From: Phallusia mammillata
Taxonomy: Eukaryota; Chordata; Ascidiacea; Phlebobranchia; Ascidiidae
Direction: 5' to 3'
DNA length: 64,000 nucleotides
NCBI GenBank assembly: GCA_003260075.1
Contig: QLIY01000033.1
Coordinates: 4,619 to 68,618 of the forward strand
Shown here: piece after piece, positions 41,205-53,300 of the stretch
Numbering within the stretch: position 1 is the stretch's first letter
How the letters are laid out: every line of letters starts with the position of its first letter
Notes under the pieces: generated by a model
Databases searched by the model: none
What the model was told of the DNA's origin: nothing
What the model saw: only the letters and a program-made list of their open reading frames with translations
Translations under genes and position numbers: made by a program

Positions 41205-42495
41205 ATGTCGAGAAACGATGAGAATATTAAACAGGTATGTTTGTTGACAAATATTTCAATAATCGTATTGTTTTAAACTTTGTTTCATATTATTTCAGCT
41301 AGTTCAAGGCCATGCAGCAATGGTTAACGTTTTGGAAAACCGTGCGTTACGACTAAACGCTGCATTAACGTTTTGGAAAAAGAGGGATATTCCACAATTG
41401 GTTGCATACCTAATACGAATGAAAGATGATGGCTTATATGTTGATGTCCTTCCTTTTGTAACCAAATGGTAACATGAAATACGTATCCTAAAAATACTGC
41501 CAATAACTGTTTGTATACAGTAAAACCACACAAAAAAATTAATTTACAACAAAAAAGTGTGTATCTAATGTTTGGAGTTCCACAAAACCATTGAAAAGTA
41601 TGTGTATTATAGTATTGCAGAAGATGAGACATCCAACAAGCAGCAAGTTACATTAGGGGCTTGTCTGGAGCTGATGCCTGCAGTTGAAAATCTGCTTCGG
41701 AAAAAATATGAAGAGTAGGAGTGCAGTTTTGTTAAGGTTTTGCAATTTGCTGGTTAATTATGATTTTTATTTTATTTCAGCTATCTTATTGTGTGTTTGG
41801 ACTTCATGAGAACAGTAATTAAGCGTTGGTATAACGAGCTACGAGCAATGTCAAAACAAAAACCTGGTCAGGAATTGGAACAGAGTTTGTATGAAACCAT
41901 TTGAACTTTCATTTCAGAAAATAACATATGGTGTTAATGCACATACTTTTAGGAGCATTCCTCCTGTTTATACCAAGCTTTTATCCATGACTGAGAGTAT
42001 TGAACGCTTGTCAAAACGAAATGGGAATATCGGAAGTAAAGCTAAGGTGAGGTTTTATTGTAAAACTTGCACAACAAAATTTATTTTTCTTTAAAAAGAT
42101 GTGGATACTTACTATTAGAAAGATAGTTATAGGTCCTCTTTCTAAAGTAATATTTTTTACGCTAAACAAATTAGTACACACCATTCCAATGGGATGAAAT
42201 TGGGATGGTTGTCTCTATACATGCTGATGTTTTACATATGATACAACCAATGTATTTTTGCTTGCCTATTAAACAAACATGCATACAAAAAATTATGCAA
42301 TTATGGACCCAATAGAATTTAAGACAGTGACAATTTTCGTACATTTTTTAAATAAATAAAACTTTAACCTTGCAAAATACACTGATAAGTAACAATAAAA
42401 GCCACCTCTGTTGTTTTGTTTAAAAGTACATAAACCTGGAACTTCGCAACACAGTTGCTTTAACAGCTGGATTTATTCTTGGCAGGTCGTACTAG
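41205..42495 (+). CDS. Katanin p80 con80-domain protein (KATNBL1-like)
   Basis: Six exons: 41205-41234, 41299-41468, 41613-41714, 41781-41888, 41953-42046, 42427-42495 (573 nt, 190 residues, phases consistent). The protein starts MSRNDENIKQ and continues LVQGHAAMVNVLENRALRL, TFWKKRDIPQLVAYLIRMKD, LGACLELMPAVENLLRKKYE and CLDFMRTVIKRW. This matches the order of the katanin B1 C-terminal con80 domain, which binds the p60 ATPase and targets microtubule severing. There is no WD40 propeller, so it resembles the B1-like protein KATNBL1 rather than full KATNB1, though it is shorter than vertebrate KATNBL1. The last exon (YINLELRNTVALTAG...) is less certain, and the exon 4 donor (TTT|GTATG) was chosen to keep frame. 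It diverges from VPS8. Confidence 0.72.
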
Positions 42496-43088
42496 AAATG
42501 TTGAATCAACTGTGAAAGAGCAACTTTGTTTTTGCCTTTTTTTAAACACACTGTTCAGATTCATATCACTTCATATATTTTTGTTTACAAAATGGTTTAA
42601 CCTGTGTTTCTGAAACTATTCCTTGAAACATAATGATGGTGCTATTTAGTAGTAATCCTGACTATAGCAGACCTTTTGCTTGATTTTACTGTATAATTGT
42701 GTTTTGACTTTTTGTATAAAACTTGTTTATTTGATTTAGAATAAAAACAAAAAGTGCCTTTGACACTGTGCATACAATAATCAGTGCAGATGAATTCAAT
42801 GACAAAATATTAAGATCAGGCACTTTTTCAACAAGAATAATGAGCTTCACTTTGGCACAGAATGTCACGTAGAACAATTGCATAAAACAGTGATTAAGAA
42901 AACATCACAAGTCAATTTTCATTGGACATCAATGTATAGTCAACAGTATATGGTAAAAGATGTGTTTTTGATACAATTGAAATTAATGTAGACACTTACT
43001 CAGTTGTTTCATCGAACTATTGCTGTTATGAACACAAGACACTGACTTGAATAGGAGCTTTGCTAAGAATAATATTGCTAATAAAATG
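42496..43088. other. Intergenic between convergent katanin-like and ZDHHC genes
   Basis: About 590 bp containing both 3' UTRs. An AATAAA occurs on the + strand at about 42739 and a complementary TTTATT at about 42726. No gene seen. Confidence 0.5.
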
Positions 43089-44339
43089 TTATATACTTCT
43101 GTAGAAAGTGGGTTCACCCCAGGGGGATTTTTCCTCTTTTGTTTTATTGGGTAGTGGAAACAAAAAGTTAAGAGGAAAGAGTTTGCCAAAAACCTGTTTG
43201 TAGTTGTTGTATACACCTTGTGAATATTTTCTGATGCCTTTTCCGAATTCATATGGAGTTTGACCCCGAGCAACTAAGAACATTTCACCCACAAATAAAA
43301 ACAAACAGCCTGATGTTGTTGAAAAGCAGCCGTATAACACGCTTATACTAACAAATTTGCCAAACGTTACATCTCCATAATCCCAGTACCAGTTGTAGAT
43401 GGGTCCAGGAAATAGGTAAGAAAATATGCAATAGAATGACCACTCCAGAGGCACATAGGTTGTGTTTAAGTACACAAGAATGGTTCGCAAGGCATGAAAT
43501 GACCCAAGAAACACATACAACCTGGAGAAAAATATGAACAAACGTTTTTAGTAATGAGTACAAAAGCAGAAACATTTATCAAAAAGGTATCAGGCATCAA
43601 GCACCAGCTTTCAAACAGTTTTGTTTACAAAGATAAAAATTCTTCCATAAAATTTTATCATTGACAAACTTAACTTTTTGATTATTATCCATAACAGGTA
43701 GCCTTCAATGTGGCCCCAAAGATTGCCAATGTGTGATATTAGCCAAGCTGATTTTATAATAAACATTTTAGGATTACTTACACATATGGAATGAAGTACT
43801 TCTGATTTCGAAGACCCACACATCGTGTAAAAAAGAAACAATGGTGGTCTTGTTTTAAAACACATGCTCTACAAATGAAACAGTGATGTGAACGTGGGGG
43901 TGTATGTTGGTTACACTTTGTGCAAAACATCCATGTTTTAGGTGGATCAGATAAAACATAACCTGCAATTTAAGAAACAATGCTTGTGTATACTGATTGT
44001 ACCAACTTACTTCAAAAAAATACTTTTTTATTCATGTATTAGGCTAATAGCTGCATTCGATAAGCAAAGCCTGTTACCTGTTTTGAATGAACTGTCAGTA
44101 ATGCTTCCCAAAAAGAAGTTTCCCATCATATTGCAAAGGACATACATTAAATAAATAATATTTGCATATTTTTGCTCAAGGGTGTCAAAGACTTGAGGAT
44201 AAGCAACAAAAATGCAGGAGTACAAAACCCCAAAAGTTAAAAGGAAATAAAATCCTACAGCAGAATATTGGATCAGCCATAAGTAGTCATTGATAAATTT
44301 AGCAGGGAAAACACCCTTTGATCTTTCTGAAACTTCCAT
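43089..44339 (-). CDS. ZDHHC24: DHHC-type palmitoyltransferase, ZDHHC24-like
   Basis: S-acylates cysteines of membrane-associated proteins. Three exons: 44078-44339, 43782-43962, 43089-43521 (876 nt, 291 residues, close to the roughly 284 of human ZDHHC24). Two hydrophobic segments lie in the first 70 residues (YSAVGFYFLLTFGVLYSCIF). The cysteine-rich domain reads CTKCNQHTPPRSHHC, CRACVLKQDHHC and RCVGLRNQKYF, with an intact catalytic DHHC. Two further membrane segments follow. The tail EMFLVARGQTPYEFGKG matches the ARGQT-W-E region of the ZDHHC24 branch (TTxE-like motif). It starts 213 bp downstream of the MRPL43 stop on the same strand, with no AATAAA seen between them. The enzyme family is firm; the ZDHHC24 assignment is likely. 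Confidence 0.88.
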
Positions 44340-44552
44340 TCCTGTAATTTAAAATACAAAAAAACAGTTAAATCAAAGACAATAACCAACCCAGTTCAAA
44401 CATATGAGTCTACCTTCTACATTCCACACACTGTTATTTTTTAAATACAGAATCCAAAAAATGTATGGTTGTATTTTTTTACATAAAAATCAAAGTTGAT
44501 CTATGTCAACAGGCTGATATGATTGTTTACAACACATTCAAAACATAACATT

Positions 44553-45179
44553 TTAATAAATAGGAGGCAACTGTGGTCCCCATTTGCCTAATGGAAGTTC
44601 TGATTTTTCTTCATAAGTCAGAATTGGTCTGTTAGTAAGTTTATCGAGCTCATCAGCTCTGTAATATTTTGCCCATGCATTTTTCCTAGGTGTCCAAGCA
44701 TCCCACAATTTTATGGAGAAATCAATCTTTTTCTGGATATCATAGTCTTTTTTGTTTACAAATGGATGCCATTCTCCTTGTATTGATGGTGTATACGTGT
44801 GCCAATCTTTTCGAATCCGTATCAGTGGTAATCCCGAGCGTCCAGCAAGCGTTTCAACGGCCTCTAGAATTTCATCAGGATGTTTGTGGTCAAGTTCATG
44901 CATTTCTTCCTCTCCATTCAAATACTCAGCACAAACTTGTGGCATGGCATCTCTTTTCGGCATTGCGTATACGACAACAGTAGGGTGTTTTCTTGCGAAG
45001 TCGGTAAGATGATTTTCTACAAACAAACGCGCAAAACGACTTTTTGAGCCATTGTCGCAAAACTGTAAAGTAACGCGTTTTAGTTGTTTCACAGGGCGGC
45101 CCATGCCACTTTGCAAAACCGTCTTTAAAAACCCACTTGGTCTACTTCTTGCAGTAAAGCCAAAACCTGGAGCTGTCAT
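44553..45179 (-). CDS. MRPL43: Mitochondrial large-subunit ribosomal protein mL43
   Basis: Intronless 208-codon frame encoding a protein of the mitochondrial 39S ribosomal subunit. The L51/S25/CI-B8 thioredoxin-like domain is recognisable: SGFLKTVLQSGMGRPVKQLK at the N-terminus, FARKHPTVVVYAMPKRDAMP, CAEYLNGEEE, and the signature GLPLIRIRKDWHTYTPSIQG followed by EWHPF. The start at 45179 gives an N-terminus aligned with the family (MTA...). The C-terminal 60 residues extend beyond the core domain. It heads a possible two-gene transcription unit with the ZDHHC24-like gene and diverges from DRC7 across 584 bp. Confidence 0.95.
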   Translation of the reverse strand: MTAPGFGFTARSRPSGFLKTVLQSGMGRPVKQLKRVTLQFCDNGSKSRFARLFVENHLTDFARKHPTVVVYAMPKRDAMPQVCAEYLNGEEEMHELDHKHPDEILEAVETLAGRSGLPLIRIRKDWHTYTPSIQGEWHPFVNKKDYDIQKKIDFSIKLWDAWTPRKNAWAKYYRADELDKLTNRPILTYEEKSELPLGKWGPQLPPIY

Positions 45180-45763
45180 TTTTTTAAATGATTTCTTGCT
45201 CAGCTTTACAAATTACAACTACACTGAAAATCGTAAACAACAATCGTTACCGGTACCACGTGACTTTTTTGTCATAGACATCGTAATAATAAACTTAACA
45301 TTTTTGAATTATTTTGAACAAGTTTTGTTTTTACAAACAAATGAGTTGCATAAATTAAAGTATAAATACTACCAAACAACCGAAAAGTGCTTGTTTTGCA
45401 ATTTGCACTTGGAAACCTTCAGAATAAATGATTTACATTTGGTCAGCGTTCCAATATTTTTATTTTCTTTAGTCACAAAATAACATAATAAACAACCTGG
45501 TTTAATAATTTATTCGTCTTTTTTGTGTTTTAATTCAATCTTGAAATTTTATTGAAGAAATGACGTCAAAAACAGTTAGAACTGTGAATTCATAGAAAAC
45601 TTACAACTTGATACTCTGTATCTTAGCAACAGGACACGCTTGATCTGTCATTTGCATAAACAGAGTTGGTCTTTGTACGGAAGTTTTTATTAATATTTTT
45701 AGTAGATAAAGTGTACATATTGCCTTGGATATATTGCAGGGGAATTAACTATAATTATCTGTA
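45180..45763. promoter_or_regulatory. Divergent promoter region (MRPL43 / DRC7)
   Basis: 584 bp between the two start codons, AT-rich, with an unremarkable + strand open frame extending from MRPL43's antisense. No specific promoter motif assigned. Confidence 0.45.
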
Positions 45764-47306
45764 ATGGAATTTGTTATTGGATCAATCCCGGAGGAAAAAA
45801 TTGATGAGGAAAATGAAAATGAGGATGAAGTTGCAGAATTAAAAGAGGAATTGGACACCATTCAAATTAAAGAAACTCCCATCGAAAATAGGTAAGTAAT
45901 TTTGAGTAAATTACAGCATACTGATTGTTGATTGTTTGTAAAATGTATTGAGTTATTGCTTGTAAAACAACTAAAACATGTAAAATATAGATCTTGCATT
46001 CCTGTTAACTTTGTCTACATATTTGGGTGGTACTAATTACCACGTGTTACCCTATGGTATTGCATGTTATCACATGGTGTGTGAAATGTGAGAATATAAA
46101 CTTTAAAATGTGGAAATGACACAAGATTCTAGGGTTATTTAAATTACCAGCAATCACACCAACCTAAATAGGGGCTACTCTAAAATACGCAATCTATCCG
46201 CAATCTACTAAAAAAAACTAATTAAGATGTTGACGGTTAGGGCTATTAGGGCCAGGACGAGGGTTTGTAATACAAATAACTTCATAATTTAATCTCGATA
46301 CCTTTTGGGTCTAGTTTACTTACAGGCGTTAACATGTGGCTCCATACAGCGTTTAGTACCACCCTCAACACATATGAGAATATTAAGCCCAAACTGGGCA
46401 TCTAAAACTAAATTGTTGTGTTATTTTTATTACAACCCTCACCCTGACCCTAAAAGCCCTAACCGTCAACATTTTTAAAAAGTTGCACACGTTTTATAAG
46501 TAGATTGTGTATAGATTGCGTAGTTTGCGTAGATTGCGTATTTTAGAGGAGCCCCTAAATAGCTCTCAACCCTTTCCAAATTTTACAAAATTATAATTTA
46601 TTTGTTTCTTTAATATATGATGATTATTAAACTGCTTAGTGCTATCACATGAGAACATGCAGTTACATGTGATATTAGGCATTATCCTGTTGTCTTTAGT
46701 ACCACAGTATATATATATATATGGTGTATGAGATATCTATAGTTTGAAAAAAATAAAAGACTACTGAAACCTTTGTTTTGTCATTCAGTTTACCACCTGG
46801 ATTAGCTAAAATTGATTTTTCGGAATATCCAGAAACATACAAGGACAATGACAACAAAGAAAAATTAATTTTGGCCTATGCTGAAAACTTTAGACGGCAA
46901 TATATCCATTTATTCCGGGACAGAAAACCTCTGTTGCTTAATCCACTAAATGAATGTGGTATTGAGGTAAAATACCGTATAATTTGCAATCCAATACACA
47001 ATGTTTTAAACCAGTGGTTCCCAACCTTTCATGGACCATGGCCCCCCTTTTGGGCCTCAGGGCCCCCTTCAAGTTACCATCTAGGACCTGTGGCCCCCTT
47101 AAAATGTAGATAGCAATCTCGCGTTGGAATGCGGTATTAATTTTGCCCTTAAATAGGTCTAATAGAGTAAATCAGCGTGATAAACCTCTCTATAAACAAA
47201 TAGTATGTGAAATAGTCGATAAAATTCTGGAATAAAGTTAAAGTGAAAATGACTTTTAGTTGGTGTTTCTTGTGAATCTACGCCCGTGGCCCCCCGGAAC
47301 ACAGCT

Positions 47307-47388
<82 letters not shown>

Positions 47389-50300
47389 AATAAAAGCTGA
47401 TGATAATTTGAACAGCAAGCTTACACTGTTTTGTTGGTATAAAGCAGGGGTTACCAAACTACAGCCCGCGGGCCGGATCCAGCACTCGAGGTCATTTCAT
47501 CCAGCCCGCAACCACGTTTTTGGTTTGCAAAATCGTTTTGATAACTTTGTAACATTCAAAAATTAATCTACTTCTTACGAAAGTTTTCCTGTTGCGATGT
47601 GTAGAAATATTGTTACCTAGTTTCGTAGGATTACAACGCCCAGGATTGATCCAAACCTAGTTTGTTACGTCACAGACAAGACCACAAATGTTAATTGTGT
47701 GCAAACAATTGCCTATGTGTGACGTAATATACAATCATTGCTCGTAAGATGAGACTTTAAGTCACTTTAAATGGGATTGCAGAAAGACCGTATCTTGGCA
47801 CCCCTATAAAAATCGCCTTGCGGGCTAAGTTTGGAAAGACGGTGTTAGGACATGTAAACTATGCGTCTAAAATACACAATTGCGTTTTTGAATATTTTTA
47901 GGGAACAGTACAGGAAAAAAGTTGAAGAATCATTATCATATGAAAAAACATATTTTTCTTTTAGAAATTTGTTTGCACCACAATTCGGCCAACACTGCTG
48001 CCCTACAAGGAGCTCTATCACTGGCAAGGATGTGCAGAGTTCGTTTCTGATTATATTACCATGGAACAACTTAAACTCCCTGCTGAGTTGCCAAAGTATT
48101 TGTATTCACCAAGCACAATTATCAAAAAACAATCAGGTACTACATTATTATTAAGCTTTTTTTTAACCCCAAAGGTTTAGTTAACAGATTTTAAGATCCA
48201 TGCTTCTTCTTATCACTTGGGATATACATGGTATAATACATAAAATACTAAAGCTAAATAAACACAAAATGCATTGCACAATTATGAACAGTAAGTTACA
48301 AATGTCTCATCATTTGAAGAATATATTCCTTGTTTCATTTTGGTGATTTCATTGCAGGCAATTGCTTTGATATTAGCAACATACTTTGTTCATTACTGTT
48401 GGGTGCTGGCTACGATGCCTATATTGTCAGTGGGTATGCAACAAAAGAAATATGTTTGAGCGATGAAACAAGAGAGATTTGTCCCTTGTTGAAGAAGCAG
48501 TCTGTGGTAAGTTTGTGAACACCTATAATATACTTTGTAAATTTTCTACCCTTACTTATTAGATTTAAAAGTGCATAGCAAATAGCAACTATCAATCAGA
48601 CAGATTTTTTTGTAAGATTTTATTGAGTAATATAGTGTCTTTGTGTTTAAACTACTACAGAGCAATTATTGACATTTTTATTAGTGAATTATTGCTTTTT
48701 TTACTTAGCTAAAGATAATTGGAACCAAGAGTTATTTGCTAGAACTGTTGTTCATAAACAACTTTTTTGTTTAATAGATTTGTTTTGTTGGTCAATGGTT
48801 ACTTTTGTTGCAGGAAGTAAAAGAAGAAGTAAAGTCGAAACCTCGCAAATATGCAGTGAAACCTCCCCGGGATCTCAGGAGCAAGTTCATTATTAAGATG
48901 GAGGCAAGAAAGAAGCGTGAGGAGAAGGAGGAAGAAGAGAAACTAAGAAAAGAAGAGGAGGAACGAATTGCTGTGGGTACCAAGCTCTCTTCAGGAATAC
49001 TTGTTTTTAGAAAAGTTTCCTTAAGGGCTGTTGATAATTATTTATTCGCATGCTTTTTTTTTCTTTGCCGTCAAAAACTTGGTAAAAGTTGCATGTTTTT
49101 GATCAATCATGTTTACTTATATTGTAGATTTGCAACAGTTATGCAGGTATTGAAAAACAACACAATTACATTCAAATTGATTTTTCTGGCTTTTAGTAAT
49201 GCTGAATGTATTTTAAAATCTATTAAAGGCAATAGTAACAAGTTTAAAAAGTTTTATTTACCATCAAGCTTTGTTTGCTAGGAATTGGAAAAGCCACCAC
49301 CAGATTTGTTGTATGGGATGCGAATCCATTCATGGGTTCTTGTTAGAGGTGGAAAAAGAGAAGTCCCTGAAGATTTTTTCATCGATCCATTTACTGGTAG
49401 GTTTAGCTTTAAAAAAAACTTTCTTTCCATGGTTGTATAATATAAACAATCCTATTTAGCATAAAGTGTGATAATTTTTAAACAAAGGCATTGCTTTTTT
49501 ATTCATTATATTTTTGGTGTTTTTAGGGCGACCTTATTCACCAGCAAGCAGCAGTTTTCTTGGAATTGAGAGTGTCTGGAATAACGTCAATTACTGGTCA
49601 AATATGCAGGACTGTTCCAATGGTTGTAAGGTATATTTGTACACTATTTTTTAATTCACAAAGAATTTGAAAACATGATTATACAGGAAATAGCTGAGGA
49701 ATAGAAAAGGTTTGGCTAAAAACTTATTTGATATCTTGATTCTTTCTATGTAGGATATGAGTTTCGACCTCTCTGACACCACCCAGTGGGAGTTTATGCT
49801 GACAGGAGCAGATCGACTTCAAATGGACATCCCGGATGTGGAGGAGGAGCTGTACGATCTGGATGATGAAGATCAAGATAATGAAGATGAGAAGCATCTG
49901 GATATGCCGGCGTCATGGACCCTTCCCATTGATATCACCAAGAAACAATACGAGACCAGGTTAATTACCAATTAATTATACTTTACCATTTTTTAGATTG
50001 TATAAAAATCTGCTGTGACTCATTTAACTCGAAAAGACACATAAGTTATTGCGTTATATAACATGCTTAACAAGAATATTTATTATTTGCCTACTTTAGT
50101 ATTTGTTTTTTACACAACTGAAGGTAAATAGTAGACACACTTTAGCAAACATATACCGGTAGTTTATGATAATTGAAAAAGAAGTTTTTTCACTACTTGC
50201 TTCAGATGTCCAATGGGCAAAAAGACAATCTTGTACAAGAAGGCCAAACTGGAAAAGTATGCGAACTATCTGATGAAAGATGGCTTGGTCACTCGTCTAA

Positions 50301-53300
50301 GTGCTTACGACAATAATGAATGTAAGATGTTGTTTCACAGTGCTAAAGTAAAACTCCAATAAGCCAAAACCTCTTGATTTATTCTGTAGTGACTGAACTT
50401 CGTTGTGTAAGCGAGTGGTATGAAAACCGAGAAGATAAATTGAAAACCCGAGTTCATGAAGGAGGAATTGTGACTGAAGATTTCGTTGAAGGAAGACCCC
50501 GTTCCTTGAAACAACATCTTTACAAAGCTACTTTCCCGGGACCAGAAGCTGAACGCACCATGCTGTTTTACGACAATGCAAGGTGGTGGATGGTTTAGTT
50601 TGATTTTATGAGTATTGTTTATCGTAATCTGGCCTTGGCTCTTCGGCATTCGTGTATTTAACATTTTCGGTTTTGATACTAAGTATACGACAAAAGTCTA
50701 CTGTTACAATTATCGGACATGTCCTACCAAGTTCTGGATATTATTGTGTAATGCTCGGCTCGCGGTCAGACAGAGCACTTGTGGAATTGGGTTTTCTCTT
50801 AACTCTTCCCAATTTGACGACATTGATCGCCTAATAAAGGCTGTCTAACGCTTCGTGCAAATCTATACGTATCTACACAGAAAAGCCTACCATGAAGTTT
50901 GCATATACTTTGGGATCTACAGTATAAAAACTACTACGCAGTTGTTGCTACTTTCAGAGTTGACGGGCTGAACAGAAGAGTTGAGACACCGACGGAAATG
51001 ACGGAACACTTTGTGAATCGTGACGACTTCCTGTTCTTTCGCCATGTTATTTTTGGAAAAAGACAGAAGAAGGTTGCTCCTGCCACAGCAGAGGGACCTC
51101 CCCGTCCGATTTTGGTGCGTATGGGGAAAACAATTAGTGGATGTTCTCGCAATGTTTGCGAATAAATAAAATGGGAAAAAACATTGGGGGTTGTTAAATC
51201 ACCAACTTTATAAGTCGAAAGATTGAAATAAAAAAGTGTAACGGATTTGCAATAAAACTTATTTTGATTACAAACCAAGAATAGAAATAAAATGTTTTAC
51301 CTAAACTATTCCACTTGGCTTAAGCAAAAAAATGCACGATGTCTTTGTGGGCAAAACCCAATCATAAACACCAAACAATGACTTCTGTTTTATTATGGGT
51401 CCCCTTTCCTGAAGGGGACACATATTGATTTTACTCAAATTGTTTTTCTTTTTTTTCTTTTTTTTTCTTTCATTTTTTTTTCTCCCCAAAGTTTGTCCGA
51501 CTCGTTTTCCCATCAAATGTTTGATGGATTTGGCTGAAATTTACACAGATGGTAGATGTAGTTATGTAGATGTGCATCCCACTTTGTTTTTGTTGATAAC
51601 CCCAGTATTTACCCCGCTAGCCCCCTAAAATGGGTATTTTTNAAACACCTCTAGTGGTCGAAATTTTAAACATTGGCGAATTTGGCTGAGATTTTGCAGT
51701 GCTATTGATTAAGTCATTGTGGTTTTTATATATTTTTTAGTTTGTGTGTCGAACCCAATTAGTTGCCCTACTAGCCCCCTAAAATGGGTCAGTTTTTTAA
51801 AACGTTAAATAGGACATACTTCAAACAATATCTGGGGTGAATCTAATTTTATAGTTTGTATTCTACATAGTATTATTATTTAAGCCCAGTGCCGATCACT
51901 GTGTTTTACCTTACAACACCCGACTTTCTCATGGTTATCTCTTGAATTGCATTATTTTCAACTTTGCATGTGTGGGGACCCATGAGTTTTTGCCTGCAGA
52001 AACGACTAAAGTTATAAAAGACGATGGCTAATATGGGACCCAATGCAAAATAAGCATAGGAAATATATTTATGTTTTAAAATAGGTTATAGTGTATATGC
52101 AAGGGCAATATGTGCTAAGCCACCCTTCTAGTTTTGTTTTGTATTCAGAAAATCACAGAGAAATTTCACCGCAACCCGGCGAAAACGGCGAACGATGACG
52201 TATCTGAGCAAGTGTTTGTTTTATCTGAAGACAAAGTTCAGATCACATACCATCGTGAGAACGATAATGTCACCGCATCGACACGTGACTTTTTCAAACC
52301 GCCGAATGCTGAGGAAAAAGGCGGGAACCTTCAGTGGACGAGTGATATGTCGATTACATTTCAGGTCGTGCGATTGGTTAACCGTGAACTTATTATAAAT
52401 TGTGCATTCGTTTTCATGTATTGATTTGACAAAACTGTTAAAAAACAGCTTTATAACAAAGAAGTTCTAACGCTTACGTCATTACTTTAACATCTTAACT
52501 TATCTTACGTTCTCGTATTAGGTGAATCCCCGGGATGCTAATCCGAAGAATTTGTCAGTTTACGAAAATCTCGTCGAACTCGTTCAGACGGAACAAAAAA
52601 GCATTCAGGTAGAAAAACTAATTCCGTCCAATACGTAATAAACCAACCTTCTTTCCATTGATAGTTGTTTCGTAACATTTATGTTTCCTCGATCGCAGTG
52701 CTAAAGGACCAGAGCAAAACTGAATTGTGTTGCAATCATGCAAGATTATAGCTTTGCAAACTGGCCAAATACCAAACTAACAAAATGTTTAACATGTTTT
52801 GATTGGTTTTGCCCCTCAGGCGGTCAGATCGTCCGAAGAGGAAGTGAGAGAAATCTTAATGGATCGTCAGAAGGAGGAGCTGGCATCTGAGCTCTCCATA
52901 TCAGTTTATGACACAGAGAGAAACGAAAAAGCAAAGAAACACAGAAAAGAGTTGGTGGGTTTGCTGGAACGAGTTTATAATACACTGTTTTATTATGTCT
53001 TGCAATTTTGAATTGTTTCATTTTTACTGTAGTCTTTTAACATTTTTTAATGTGGTTGACCACACATAGCTGGTAGCTGATTACGGAAGTTTGAGATGTA
53101 GAGTCAAGTTAAAAAGCATGCAACAAATCTAATGATAAGGAACAAAGACTCGAATCGCAAAGTTTATGAATCTCATTGACACTCGATCACTCAATCTCAC
53201 ATAAACTACCTCAAACACATTGCAACTTGGTAAAGTCAGGAAATCCTACGAAAACGCCACCAAAGCTTAGCAGAGCTTGTGGTTCAATTTCAGATAAACA

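Noticed and set aside
44690-45483. + strand frames antisense to MRPL43
   Set aside because: MRPL43 on the - strand is clearly the coding frame; these are antisense shadows.
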